A stretch of DNA of 64,000 bases from assembly GCF_037038585.1 (NCBI RefSeq), contig NC_092520.1, forward strand, positions 120,870,001 through 120,934,000. Direction: 5' to 3'. This document shows, piece after piece, positions 45,271 to 57,990 of this stretch (positions within the stretch are counted from its first letter, which is position 1; every line of letters starts with the position of its first letter). The position numbers were made by a program, and so were the translations under genes. Source of the stretch: Patagioenas fasciata. Its lineage: Eukaryota; Chordata; Aves; Columbiformes; Columbidae. The notes beneath the pieces were generated by a model, which saw only the letters and a list, made by a program, of their open reading frames with translations, made no database searches and was not told where the DNA came from.

Positions 45271-48200
45271 GAATGTTAAATTGCAGCCTTGAGAACTTTA
45301 CTTTAGTCACAGCACAACAATTAAAATTCATTTCACTATATGTTGTCTTCACATGTCTTGTAATAAACTGTGTTTTTAATTAGGAAACATTTCTTAGCAT
45401 ATGAAAGGGTAGAAATTTTAATTACTTTTTTTTTCAAAGAGATGTTTACTGGGGAAAGTGCATTTTCAACTGAACAGCTTTAGAGTAGGGAGTGAAGTGT
45501 TTGGAAAAAAGATAGGAAGTTTTTGCTATATTATAAACAAAGCATGTGGAAGTGCACTTAAAATGAAGTTTTGCTCTTAATTGCCTATTATGTTGACATT
45601 TTAAATAGACAATCCAAAGTCTTCCCTACATGTTATGTCATCACCATTTATTGAATGAATTGTCGTTCCTGCTTATCAAGGCACATGATCAGTGTTGCAA
45701 CATAATCTTAAAGGGATGGCTACTGTATTTTAATCTCATCTAAGAATGAGCAAAATTGAACAATATTAAACGTAAGGCCTACTTCATGTTGTACACTTCC
45801 AACCATTAAATAAACTGTTAGAAAGTAAGTACTAAGGTTATGTTCATCTACTACATAAAGTATTCAGTAGGTTTTTAATTTAACTCTACAAATCATATCA
45901 GAAATAAATCCTTTACCTTTCGTAGTCTGTGTTTAATGTTAATTTCTCCTGTTGCAATATCTGATAAAGGGATTATGCGTTTTTAAGTGAAGACATAACT
46001 GGCATATCTCTTTTGCAATGCAAGCTGCAGCAGATGTGCAGAGCTGAGCTTGTGCCTTGACAATTGCTCTAACTGATTGCTACCGATCAGACCCATGACT
46101 GTGTGGAATTGGCATTAAAAGGTGTAGTTTTGAAATCATTGGAGGAAGAAAAGATGTTTTTCAGGACTATTTTAATAAATTCTTTCCAGTAATAGAAGCA
46201 GACAACTGTTATGTAACTACGATGCTGAATAAACCAGTGACCTTTTTTCACCACGGTTCAGTGAAAAAGAAAACAAGTGACTTCCTTACTTTGATAAATT
46301 GGATATTAAATTATTTGATAAGAAAACATTGTAGCACAGCATCATTTGAGGGTTACAGGTACGTAAAACTCTGCAGAAGTGAACCGTAGTGATGTGAGGT
46401 CCAGCTATGTTCCCCTCTCAAATCCAAGCTGATGTGAGACAGCCTGGACCTGACACTTGCTGGGGAGGGAGAGGTGCTGGCTGTATTCTGGTCTTTGATC
46501 TCCAGATGGTGCTTAGGGCATGATGTCTTCTTGAACGTTCACCTTGCTGCATGTCCTTGAAGAGGACAACGCAAGATACCCTACCTCTGTCAGGCGGTTG
46601 ACAGCGACGTTTGCCGATACCTTCAGGTTTGGGGCATCTTTTACTGTAGGTGGTATGAACAAGATTTGCCAAGTGCCTTGAGGTATTTCCTCACAAGTGC
46701 GACCCACATTGTGTACATACTATGGCAGTAGTCTAATGTTAAGTTGTATCCCCATAACTTATGTAGCTGTGGATGGTGGTTGTGCCCAGCTGACTAGTGT
46801 GTAAGATTTGTGTTGGCTTTTTTTTAATATAGGTCCAGAAGCTGGACAGACAGTGTAATTGGATAGCGATGCAAAGTTCTCTAGATGAGATGCTGACATT
46901 GTAAATCTACTTTTTCAGTTTTCCTTTAGCATTAAGATTAAAATAATACATAATTGTATTGGCCTTTAAAAGCATAAGTTGCTTTTCAAGGAATCATTTT
47001 CAGGTAAGATACAAGTACTTCATGTTTGATAGATTTCCCATTTAAATATTAACTGCCTCCTCCAAAATTCCACTGTATTGAAACCTTATCTCCCTAGCAG
47101 TGTTATAAATGTGCTAATTGTCCAGCAGCAGTAGATAAGGTTTAAAATAAATCTTGATGTCTTGTATCTGCTGGCTGTTCTGCCCTACAGAAGTTCCAGT
47201 CAGCCTTCTGTTGTTTGAAAAGTTTGTCAAAGTGGGGAAAATGCCATTTTAAGTTGTGGTTTTTTTGTTTTTGTTTTTTTTTTTTTTTTCCTGGGCTCCA
47301 GGGACACCTGGAATGTTTTTTGCCCTCACTCTTCCATCAGTTTTGCAGATTTTTAGGTGTCCAAAGCTTACCTCAGAAACCTAGGTGTACTTCTGTCACT
47401 GAAATATCTCTCAAGTGAGACAGATGACTCCTTCTAAGGTTGCAGTCTGATACCAGTGTACTGGTGCTCTCTCCTTGAGGGGTCCTTAATATGTTAACAA
47501 GAAAATACTTGGAGCATCTCAGCATTGTCTCATTTGACAAGTGATAAATGCCTCTTTGAGCATATCCTTCTGCACCCTAATAGACTGCCAAGATGCTTCC
47601 AGCCTTGGTGCGAAGGAGACTTCAGGTTTTTTTGGTATCATATGCCTCAAAAATGATAAGAATAGTAGAAGATACAGTACTTAAGACAATTCTTTTCAGT
47701 GTAAAAATATGACATTTTTTCAGATTTAATTAAGAGTGAAGGGATAGTGTTGTTTAGCTCTAAGGTACATTAGTGCACAATTCCATATGAACAGAGCATC
47801 ACCTTTTAAAAGATGAAAGCTTTTGTTTGTTGCCAAAAAGATTTCAGGAACAGCCATTAGGAGTGAGCACGGTCCAGTTAACTAAGGGATAGCGTTTTGT
47901 GAATTCTGACTGGGCTTCTCCTCTGTTTGGTGGGCATTAGCTTGAGAGGGGACTGTGGTAGCCACAGATGCTCTCCATCCTGTGCTTTGAGGAAAGCTGG
48001 TGCTGGAATGGGCTGGTGATGAGCCTGGAGCTGCAAGCAGCTCTGTGTTGAGCAGTCCATGCCTCTCATCCAACAGTGGTCCTCATTGCTCGAGCAGGAG
48101 CTTCAAACCACATCTCATACCACGCAGGTGTGAGGTACCTGCTGGGCTGAGCCTCCAGGTCACCTGCAGCGTGGACTCACCCTGCACTTGCCTCAAGTTT

Positions 48201-51200
48201 CTACTCTGGAGCAGGGACTGGGACACAGGTTTCTGTGCTGCTGAGGTTCAGCAGGAGGACAACTCTCAGAATACCAGCTTTAAGGTGCTGCCCTGGCACT
48301 GTTGTAGCCACTTAGCTCAAGGTAAATTTTTAATCTCACCAGAGGATTAGAAATTTCCTGGTTGTCTCAAGAATTTTCAGGACGAAGATAATTCAATCAG
48401 GCTGAATGTTTGAGCTGTGCCTTATTTATTATGCAGAACAGCTCCAGAGTTTCAGCCTGCAAGATGGAGCAGGACCTTCTTCCAAGTTCAGTGATGCAAT
48501 ATCAAGTCTTTCCTGACAAGAGCTAGTTTTTTATGGTTAGTCTCAGAATCACAAGGGTTGGTGATAAGTCACCTACAGTTCCCATTTGTACTTATGCACA
48601 ACTTTAATTAGACTTTGAGAATTACTCAAGTGATTGAACTTGTTGTCACAAGATTCATAAGACCATCAGGGACTTGAAATTAATTTTATTAAGAAATTCA
48701 GTTTTATGCCATATCATAGATGTGACACTGCTTTGGAAGTAGAGTTGGTTCTGGTATTTGCCGTTAGACAAGTTGCTTCTTATCCAGATTAATTCACGTG
48801 GTAAACCCATGAAATAATGGCATGTACTTTTCCACAGTGCTCCATCTAAAAATGTCTTTAGCTGTTGATTTTTATTTTTTTTTTAATTAAAAAAATTTAA
48901 AAGGTTGTCTTGCTGCCGGATTTCTCGAAGCTCTGTGACCTCAGCTGTTTGTGCAGCAGTAAGGTTTCTGTTTTCATGACTTTGCCATCACCAGGTTACC
49001 CAGTGAGGTGCTGACCTGCAGCCGGAGGGCTTTCCTGCCACTGCGTTGGTGTCCTGGTGTACCACCTTGTCACCGAACGTGGGGATCTCCCTCCTGTTCG
49101 CCCAGAAGTTTCCACTGTGTCTTTAGTTGAGTTTCTGGTAAGTGGCAGCGTGACCAGGCCCCTGATGGGGGCAGCTCATCCACTGCAACTGCAGAGCGGA
49201 TGGGACTGGCCAGCTTGTTGAAAGCTGCTGTGACAGAATCCCTGGGGAGCAGAAAAAGCAACTTTTCCTTGCTGTGTCCATGGATTGTACCTCCTGCAAG
49301 CTTTGCTCTCTGAAGAGCAGAACATGGGATATGGTGGGTGTTGGTTTGGGTTCCCATATTCTCGAACGGAAGAATTTTGTAGGTGTAAGATTGCAGGTAG
49401 AAAAGGATCTTTGAAAACCACAACCATTTTTTTGTTTTCCCCTCAGAAAAATGTAGTAATTCTTTCACTTGGATGTCAATTCTCATTTTTCTGAGACCTA
49501 CTGTATGAAACGTTGATCCTTCTTTTGCAATGGCTGGTTTATGGGATGGGAGCAGGGCTTGGCTGGAGAACTCATATTGGCTGGCAGGGCAAGTGCAACA
49601 GTGAGATGGGAGAGGAGGAGAGGAAGGGGCTGGGTTGGCAGAAAAACAGTGACTAGGGGAGAAGAGAAGCAGTTAGAAAATGAGTTCTGATTGAGAAAGA
49701 GAAGAAGTTGGAGGAGTGTTTTGGCTCTTTTTTTAACTGAAAGGAGGGTTGTAAAGGATCTTTGGAAGACAAGGGCTGTCAGGAAGGTGGTTTTGATTGC
49801 AGACATGCTGCTTTGCCATAAACAAGCGTGATTTTGTTCTGCAGTTCATCCAGAATGTAGTCCTGATAAATAATTGAAGTCTACCTTGTACACTGGTGTT
49901 TATGGATGTCTACTGCTCAATAGATGCCCTCCTTTGGAATTTCTAGGTGGGGAAATTTCTAAGAGATGAGGACATCAGTGATACATGTAGAAGGCAGGAA
50001 TCATTATTCTGTTTCAGGATAATAAAATGGCATTAGGAACTGCTGTGTTAACTTCCTGGGTAGGTTCGTGCATAGTTTTGAGACTTAAAAATAAAACTAG
50101 GGCTGTCTCTGAAAGCTGAGCAGTGATTGCTGGGGTGGGACTTCTGCCTTGGGAAGAACAGGCAGCACAGCTGAACTTCAAACAGCTGCACAGGCAGGGG
50201 TGCTGCTGCTCATGCGACTGGTACCAAGCAACATCAAGTGAAGGTAAAACTGCAACAGCTTGAAGATTTGTGACTGAACTGTTGTCACATGTAAAACTGA
50301 CGTGAAGCCTTTCTTCTTAATGTCACCAGAAGCTCCAGTGTCTGTTTCTGCTGTGCCAGTGGGTTCATGTACAGAGAAAAAACTTGAAATTCATCTTCCC
50401 ACTACATCATTTTGCTTCCAGATCTGTACAGTGCAGCAGTGCGAGCAACAATGCTCACAAGTAACTGCCTTTAAATTGACAACTAGTTGAATATTCCTGT
50501 TCAAAGTTTTGCACAGTTGTCCATTATGTGCTGCTACATGTGATTGAATTACTTCCTTTTGCAGGGACTCAGTGTTTGAGTGGCAGAGGGTAAAGATCAG
50601 GTGAACTAACATGATATGATCAAGGATTTTTTAATTATTTCCTAATGTAATGGATTTTAATGTTTTTAAAAGGGGGGGCGGGGAACAGCACTGCAATGTT
50701 TCCTAGATGAAAGCACGCTTTTCTAAAGAAAAATCTCACTTGTACTATGTACACCAATTTTTAATTTTTTTTTTTAAATCAAGCATTATCCGTGCATGAG
50801 GAAACCTACGAACTTTGTAGTACATCACTCAACACTGATACTTTATTTTTAAAAAGCAACACATGCTTCTTTGTGATCATCTGATAAGGGTGGTTCTTTG
50901 GCCAATTTCTTTCAAACCTCTCTGGAGGGGGGTGGGTCTTGTATTCCCATGGATATCCTTTCTATCGAAGCTCCTATCCAGCTGCTTTGGATTAGGGCTG
51001 CAGCTGCTGTGCTCTGCCCTTGCCAGACTGTATTATCTGCCCTGACTGTAGCACCCAGCCCAGGCAGGAGCATCACTGCTGCACCAGGACTTGTTCCGGA
51101 GGGTTGTCCTCGCAGATTTTTGAAGGTGATTGTGCTCCAGACCTGCAGCTTCCTGGCTAAGCACTTTGGTAATCCAAGCCAGCTTCCTTGTTGGCTTTGC

Positions 51201-53336
51201 TTTAGGAGAAGACCTTCTTGGTGTCTCAGCCCCAGGAAGGTTTTGCTGGATCTGGGACTCTGTTTCTGGGACCACCTGCTGCTGCTGTGGCCACCTTCAG
51301 AGGATGGTTTTAGTGCCTTCTCACTCTTTTGTGCTTTTGGCTTCTGAAGAGACAGCAGGTGGCCTGCAGCCACTGCTCTCAGCTGCTGTGTCCCACTGCA
51401 GGCCAGCAGTTGCAATGGGGGAAGCTGGAGGTGCAGAAGCACTGGTGATGTTGCCTCTGAGCCTCACTGCTGCAGGGCTGGGGCTAGTGAAAATGGGCTG
51501 TTTCAGCAGTTTCTTACCCAACATCTGCAAGGTGGGAGCCTCCAGCAGCCGTATTCTGCGGTTTTTCAACTTTCTTCTTGCAATCTCCCATCCTAAAGCT
51601 GGTTATAGCTGGTGGAATCTCCCAGTGGCTGACAGCAGCATCATTTGGTCTCATCACCTCTCTGCATTTTTTTTTTTTTTCCGCCTTTATACAGGCAAGA
51701 GTGAAGCCCTATAGGTCTGAAACCTGTACGTAGTAGGTAGCTCTGCTGTGCTACACAATGCTTCTCCCCCCTTGGCACCAGCAATGGCTGGGGAGGGGGA
51801 CCATGCTCTGCTGGAGACATCCCGGTTGCTGGTTCTGGCCACCAAAGTTTTGCTGTAAATTAACTGTAGAAAACTGATCAATAGGAAGAGGATTCTCCAT
51901 CTGCTTTCTTCTGTGTCTCTTCTGTTAACAGCCTCTCTTCCCCAGTGGCAGCAAGCTGAGCTGACCAGGGCTTCTCTCAGCTGCAGTTCTGAGCTGCTGC
52001 CGGCTGCCCTGTGGTGCTGTGTGGCTCTTTCCTCGCTCCTCCTTCCTCATCACACTCATCCTCCTTCAGCTGCCAGCGCTTGCAGCCGGTGCAGTTAGGT
52101 TGTGGCAGGTTTGAAACCTTTTCAAAGTGGTCGGCCTTGAAACCCTGAACTGAAAGAGTTTTGCTTGGGGCAGCTCCTCTGTCAATCTACCCAGTAGCTG
52201 GGAGCTTCACCCTTTCTGTCAGCGCTCAGGTCTGAGCCACGCATGGAGGAACCTGGCCCTGGCTGACGGGATAAATGAGCTGTGGTAGCAACTGCTGTGT
52301 TTGGAAAGGCATGAGGTGCTTTCCTAGAAATGCTCTGCAGCTTTTTGTTGCTAGACAGAAGTCTTTTTCCCTAACCTTCATGCCAGTGTAGTCAGAGGTA
52401 GCTGTGTTATTGCAAGGAGATGAGGCATTTGGTTGTCAGTAGTCACAATCCATTAAAAAAACCCCTCTAGATCATTTTCTTCACCATGATGTGCCCAAAA
52501 TCGCCGCTGTTGAGAGTCTTCCTTGTGCCTGAGCACTGTGCCAAGTACCCATGAACAAGCAGCCCTGAGGACTTGCTTTAAATGACCTAAATCTGCAAAT
52601 AATTTGAAAATAGAGGGAACCCACTGACGCTTGGTTTGGATGAATTATCGGCACTGTTCTGCAAGTAAAATACGCTTCAGTGAGGGATTGGCAATTGATT
52701 TTTCTAAAAAGAGTAGATCTTTGCAGCACAATTGGTTTGATTCATCAGCCCTGGAGGCAAGCTGTGCCAGGAAAAAAAAGAAAAAATCCATTTGTGCTTC
52801 TATATATTCTTCCCTGGAAAAGCAGTTAGTGCCTGTGAGCTTTTGCTTTGCCTCAGGTGTAGTGACTGCTGTGGGGTGGCTCCACTTCCAGGGTGACAGA
52901 AAAATAACTGTTAAGAACATAATGTTGTGGTGTCTTTTTCTTGAAACTGCCAGAAATGACATGTCAAAGCAGACAAAAAGCTGAGAAATTTACAACTATT
53001 CGTCAAACTGCCCATCAGTCTGCAATACAGTTGTGCTCTCCAGTTTTCCACGTTACTGTTCTGCAGTTGCTCTGTTAAAGAAATACTGATACCAGCCATG
53101 ACAAACATTAAGAAAAATTGAATAGCCAACCATAAGCGAATTTTTTTCATGTTTCTGCACTTCTGTGTTTAGTAACCAACTGCTAATTTACCTGCACAAG
53201 TAAGACAGGCCTCTGCTAGAGCTGGACGGGGTCCTCCTTGGCCTCTTGGGAGGAGAAGCCTTTGGCGTGGCAGCTGTAGCCATTGACGCTGCGTCCTGCG
53301 CTCTCCCTGCAGCAGCTGAACGGAAGCGGTAAAGCT

Positions 53337-53392
53337 AATGAATCACAGAATCATTTGGTGGGGAAAGGCCTTTAGGATCATTGAGTAAGAGG
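53337..53392 (-). mobile_element. Short CR1-like 3' fragment, reverse
   Basis: ATCACAGAATCAT followed by GGAAAGGCCTTTAGGATCAT, the reverse complement of a CR1 3' end. Only ~55 bp remain. Confidence 0.55.
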
Positions 53393-55712
53393 AAGAAATA
53401 TCTTCCTGAGAACTGCTGCTGTTTCTGGAGTAAAGCTAATGTTTGTGTTCATTCTTGAAGCTGAGGACACCCTGCTGTCCTGCTCTTGAGGTTATAGAAA
53501 CTCATTTTACTTAAATAATGCGATTCTTCCCTTCCCTCCTCACTCCACTCTTGGGTTGCAGAGCAGGGAGGATTGCAAACACAGAACAGCAGAATTTTAT
53601 TTTCCACAGTAAAGCTGCAAGGCCAGTTGGCAGCAGCAAGGCCCAGCCTTTGATTTGTGAGCTGGGAAGGGCTGCGAAATATGAATTTCAGAAACAAAAG
53701 GCCCAGCTGTTTTTAGACCCAGGACTTGCATGTGTTTCCCTCCCCCTCCATCCAAGGCAGAATGGAAGGGAGCAGGGCTGCTCCATCCTGCTGCTAAGGA
53801 CTCCCCAGGCAGCAGCCTCCTTGGGCTTGAAGGGAGAGGGGAGTTCCATCAGGAGAGCTGCCACAGCTGAAGTCTTGTGCTTTAGCTCCCTGTACAGTTG
53901 CCAGACACATTTAGTGCATAATTCATTTTGCTCTCAGGGATACAACAAAGGGATTTTATGAATGCTAAATTCTATAAACAAGGGGTCAATTCTTTGTCTG
54001 TTCCAGGATGGAAACATGAAGAGAAGAGCCTGGGACTTTGAAGCCAAGTGAAGTACAAATGCTGTCATCTCACAGATCTTCAGGATGAAGAGCAGCTCTC
54101 CTGTCGTCAGCCTGAGCGTTATCTCGTTGGACAACCTGGCCTTGGTTTGGCCTGTGAAACCCTCTCCCATCAATGTGTCTTCCAATCAGCAACATGGGGA
54201 CCAGTTCAGAGAAAGCACTAATGCTTTTGCAGAGGAAAGGAAACGAGCAGTTTGTTTCTTAATGTAAAGCAGAGCCCTCTCTGCTTGTAGGTTAATAAAA
54301 CTGTAAAGCAGGTACCTGAGAGAAAATAATTCAATGCAGAAGCTGTTTCTTCCCTGAGCTGTTTCTGCAGAAAGGGCTGCACAGCCAAGCTCCCCCCGCT
54401 TGGCTGCATGTGAGGGGTTTTCTGTACACACACACCCCCCTTGCTACTGTTCTGCTGTCACCACTATTTCTGTTGTCTTAGTTCACTGAATTTTCCAGAA
54501 TAGAGCTTTCTACTGTTTAAAAAAAAAAAAAATCAGTAAAATAATAGTAGGGATGGGTGCTGCTATTGAGAGCACTTTAGAGAGTAGCAAGACCTGAATC
54601 GTTTGCTGTTATGGAGCAGGGCCTGTGATTTGAGGCCCCAGTGGTAGGTGACATGTGCGTGCGAGTAGCAGAAATCTGCAACGACTTTTATTTCTTCTGG
54701 ACAAAGTGCCATCCCCCCTGTGCTGCCCTGCATGGAGCTGGGGAAGGGGCAACTGGAGAAGAAGGGCAGCAGCAGGAGGAGCCCAGCACCCCCAGGGTGG
54801 TGGTTGGGCTCTTGTGCCCATGTGGGACCTGCAAACACAGTGATGGTGTCAAAACTGGGCACGGGACCAAAGCAGTGTGCTGGCTGCTCTAGAATGAGGG
54901 GTGAACACCACCCCTGCCACTTGGTTTTCTGTCACTTCATCTCTCTGCTCCAGCTAATGATTTTTCTGGGCCATGAAATATTGGTGTGACCAAAGTCTGT
55001 CACAAAATGCTAAAATCCAGAGGGACATGGATAAGAGAAAACACAGAGTTGCCTGAATGTTACTCAGAATATTTTAATGTACATGCTGTAACCACATTAA
55101 AGAAGGGGAAACATCTTAAAGAGATGAAAGGTGTCAAAGATGTGGTTTCATCATGCCAAAAGCTGTATATTTCAAAGTGACTGAAGCCAACAGGATAAAA
55201 ATAGCTCTTCTTCTGGCATATGAAAACCAGATCAAGAGGCGTGAAAAGGAAGAACAAATATGTATTTAACAGATACATTAGGCTGTTCTGATCCATCAGG
55301 TAATGAAGCAGTCTTGTGTTTGTGGAGTTTAAGAGGTATAAATAGTACTTCAAACAGTCCTATTTGTATATACCTAGTAGGCTGGAACAGCTGTAGTATG
55401 TTGGGTAGAGAGTTACATATTTACAGAGAATGATGACTGATGCACAACACAACTGAAAGTATGATACCCCAACCAGATACAGTGTTTGCATAACACAACA
55501 GTGAACATCAGCTCACAGGTGAGTGCAGAACCTGCCTGTTACCAGGGCAGAGTTGCAATTTCAGCAACCTGTGCCTGCAGCACCTGTGTCTTCATCTCCT
55601 GTGCCCACACTGCCGGTGCTTTCAGCAACTCACCCCTGCTACAAGGAGCCTCTTGTACATCCCACTTTTGTCTCAAGCCCATGAGGAAAATAAAGACAAG
55701 ATTCAGCTGAAG

Positions 55713-55758
55713 GACTAGAACTCCCAGTCTAGACTAGAACTCCCAGTCTAGACTAGAC
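55713..55758. repeat. 19-bp tandem duplication (2.4 copies)
   Basis: Unit GACTAGAACTCCCAGTCTA at 55713-55731 and exactly again at 55732-55750, followed by a partial GACTAGAC. Confidence 0.9.
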
Positions 55759-56649
55759 CTAAACTAACTTTCTCAAGCCCTTGTTATAGTCAGTAGGAAT
55801 CTTGATAATAGAGGTTTAAGCCCAGCCTACAGTAGATATGTAAGTCTAGTTGAATTATCAGCTGCTGACAACAGGAGTTTAGACATGGGCCATGTGTGGA
55901 CATCTGTCACCTGGTGGTCCCTTTGCCAGTGTTTCTAGCAAAGTGTCATGAGGTGGGGGACAGCCGCTTGCCCAGAGACTGGTACTCACTCTGAGCGGTT
56001 TCATTTCATTAGCATTTGGTTAAACCACCCTCCTCTTCTCAGTGGGTTTTGCACCAATTTTCCAGCAGGCCGTCTATTCCCACATGCTGTTAGGGCTCCT
56101 CGGTCAGGGCTGAGGACAACTAAAGGCAGGCTACTGCCCGTGGCAATACCCAGTGCCGCTGGAGGATCCTGCTGCCTCCATCCTGTGGATGCTGAACAGC
56201 CTCTGCTACTCCATAGACTTCTGAAGTCAGTGAGGTACCAGAAGGTAAAAGTAACACTGGGAAAGCCACATAACAGTACAGGAAAAAAAAAAATGAAAGC
56301 TAATATCTTCCCAGTGGGAGAATATTGGAGAAATCCCCTCAGCAGGAGGGAGAGAAGCTTGGAACAAAAGTGGAAGCAGCAGGGTGGAAGAGGCTTAGAG
56401 GGTACGTAGGAGGCAAATCCTGAGGTTGCAAGGTGACAGAGCAAGAAACCTCCGTACCGTTCTGCCCTGACTGTCACAGCAGACTGCACCAGACCTGCGT
56501 ATTCGCCTCAGAGCCAGACTACTGGCAGAGACAACTGTTCTGCTGCAAGCAGAAAAGCAACCAGCATAACTGGGCTCCCAGGAGCAGGACCTGTGCAAAT
56601 ATGACCTTCATTTGTGCTTAATAAAGGAAATATGGTAGTGTGACTACTT

Positions 56650-56888
56650 TAGAGAAAAGCTGGCACTGGAGAAGGTTCAGATTGGATTTCAGGAAAAACA
56701 TTCTTCACAGAGAGGATTGGGAAGTTGTGGAACAGGCTGCCCAGGGAAGTGGTGGAATCACCATCCCTGGAGGCAGTTAAAAGGCATATAATATAGATGA
56801 GGTTCTTATGGACATGGTATAGTGCCAGAGTTAGGTTAACAGTTGGGCTCAATCTTGAGGGTCTCTTCCAAACACAATGATTCTATGA
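56650..56888 (+). mobile_element. CR1 LINE 3'-end fragment
   Basis: GGTTCAGATTGGATTTCAGG, then GAACAGGCTGCCCAGGGAAG, GTGGTGGAATCACCATCCCT and a closing ATGATTCTATGA. Same subfamily layout as the copy ending at 6875. It lies in the UBE3A-CNGA3 intergenic region. Confidence 0.87.
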
Positions 56889-57081
56889 AATAGCGAAAGG
56901 AGGTGAAGTAGGCATCATTCAATGAAGTAAAGAGGAAGAAAACACAGGCCTACCAGCATGGAAGACTTTGCAACTCAGGGCTTCTTCTCTCTGCCCTGCA
57001 GAAACCCTGCTGGGGGCTAAAAGCTGGTGGGCACAGGCTGTCTGTGCTTGCCAGCCTGTGCGGGACTCTCCAGGACAGAGA

Positions 57082-57109
57082 GTATTTTTTCACTCGGATT
57101 TCTACTCTG
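57082..57109 (-). repeat. 28-bp near-identical copy of CNGA3 coding sequence
   Basis: Matches 58057-58084 inside the CNGA3 terminal exon at 27 of 28 bases (one A/G difference at 57098), same orientation. The match ends abruptly on both sides. On the minus strand it lies in an open frame and encodes R-V-E-I-R-V-K-K-Y, against R-V-E-T-R-V-K-K-Y in the gene. Confidence 0.85.
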
Positions 57110-57990
57110 TCAGCCTCCCTCCAGGACTGCCCACTTGCTGAGAGGCAATTCACTCAAGACTCTCCATCTAGAAGCTGCATACAGCAGGCTCCCTCCTTTC
57201 TCTTCCCCAGTTCAGTGAAGCTGTGTTGCCACAAGTGCCTTCCACCAGTGAGCTTCACGTTCCAGGTGAGAGTTTTACTGGCGTGGATAGGGCCACTAAA
57301 AAAATCGGGGATGGATGTTCCTCTCTCTCTCCAGGTGAAGCAGTCGCAGAGTGGCAAAGGCTGTGGCAGACCGTGCCAGCAAGGATGCAAGTGAGCACCG
57401 TCACTCTGTGCGCATGGTCCTTTGCGCAGAGCTCAGCTCATGAGGAAGACTCAGACTAAAGATGCAGGCTGGGCACGTGCTGCTGCTGCGCTGTGGTCCA
57501 GCTGTTGGCCCAGACGTTTCACAGTGAAAGAACAAAAGTTTTTGAGAAGCTTGGATGTGCATCCACGCATTTAATTGGCTGCTAAGGTAGCAAGGTAGAG
57601 CATGTGCCCTATAAACATTTTTTGAAGCCCTCAAAAAAACCCGATCTCTTCTACTTTAAGTTCAAAGCCTTCTTGACGCAACATGTGTGGGACAAGACAG
57701 TGTATGAAGACCTACATGTACCATACATACTAGACATTCTGAGCGTGACTTTTAAGAAACCCACTCCCAGTACAAAAAGGTACCCAAGTGCCAGACCAAA
57801 ATCTCCCCCTAAGAAGGTGCCAATGTTCTATTTACAAGAAAATACCACTTCAGTTAAAAATACTAAAAAGGATTCTCTTTAGTTCATATAAAAATAATCA
57901 TGTCTATGTATGCACACACATATTTACATACACTTATGGCTTTCACATGCTTCAGCCTTCTCCAAGAAGTGAAGAAATAGAAATGCTCCA

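Larger units (their letters stand above)
45271..57990. other. UBE3A-CNGA3 intergenic region
   Basis: About 12.7 kb between convergent gene ends. The first 3 kb are AT-rich and may hold longer UBE3A 3' ends. From 48 to 57.5 kb GC content rises and overlapping chance frames appear on both strands, none with a recognisable domain. Named contents: CR1 fragments at 53337 and 56650, the 19-bp duplication at 55713 and the 28-bp CNGA3 copy at 57082. The CNGA3 3' UTR occupies the last few hundred bases. Confidence 0.6.

Noticed and set aside
49070..49486. 138-codon minus frame
   Set aside because: No recognisable family, no conserved motif and competing frames on the same segment. Treated as chance.
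50898..51714. Overlapping frames of 149-194 codons on both strands
   Set aside because: GC-richer DNA gives few stops. Frames overlap on both strands, are Cys/Leu/Ser-rich on + and show no domain or splice pattern. No support for a gene.
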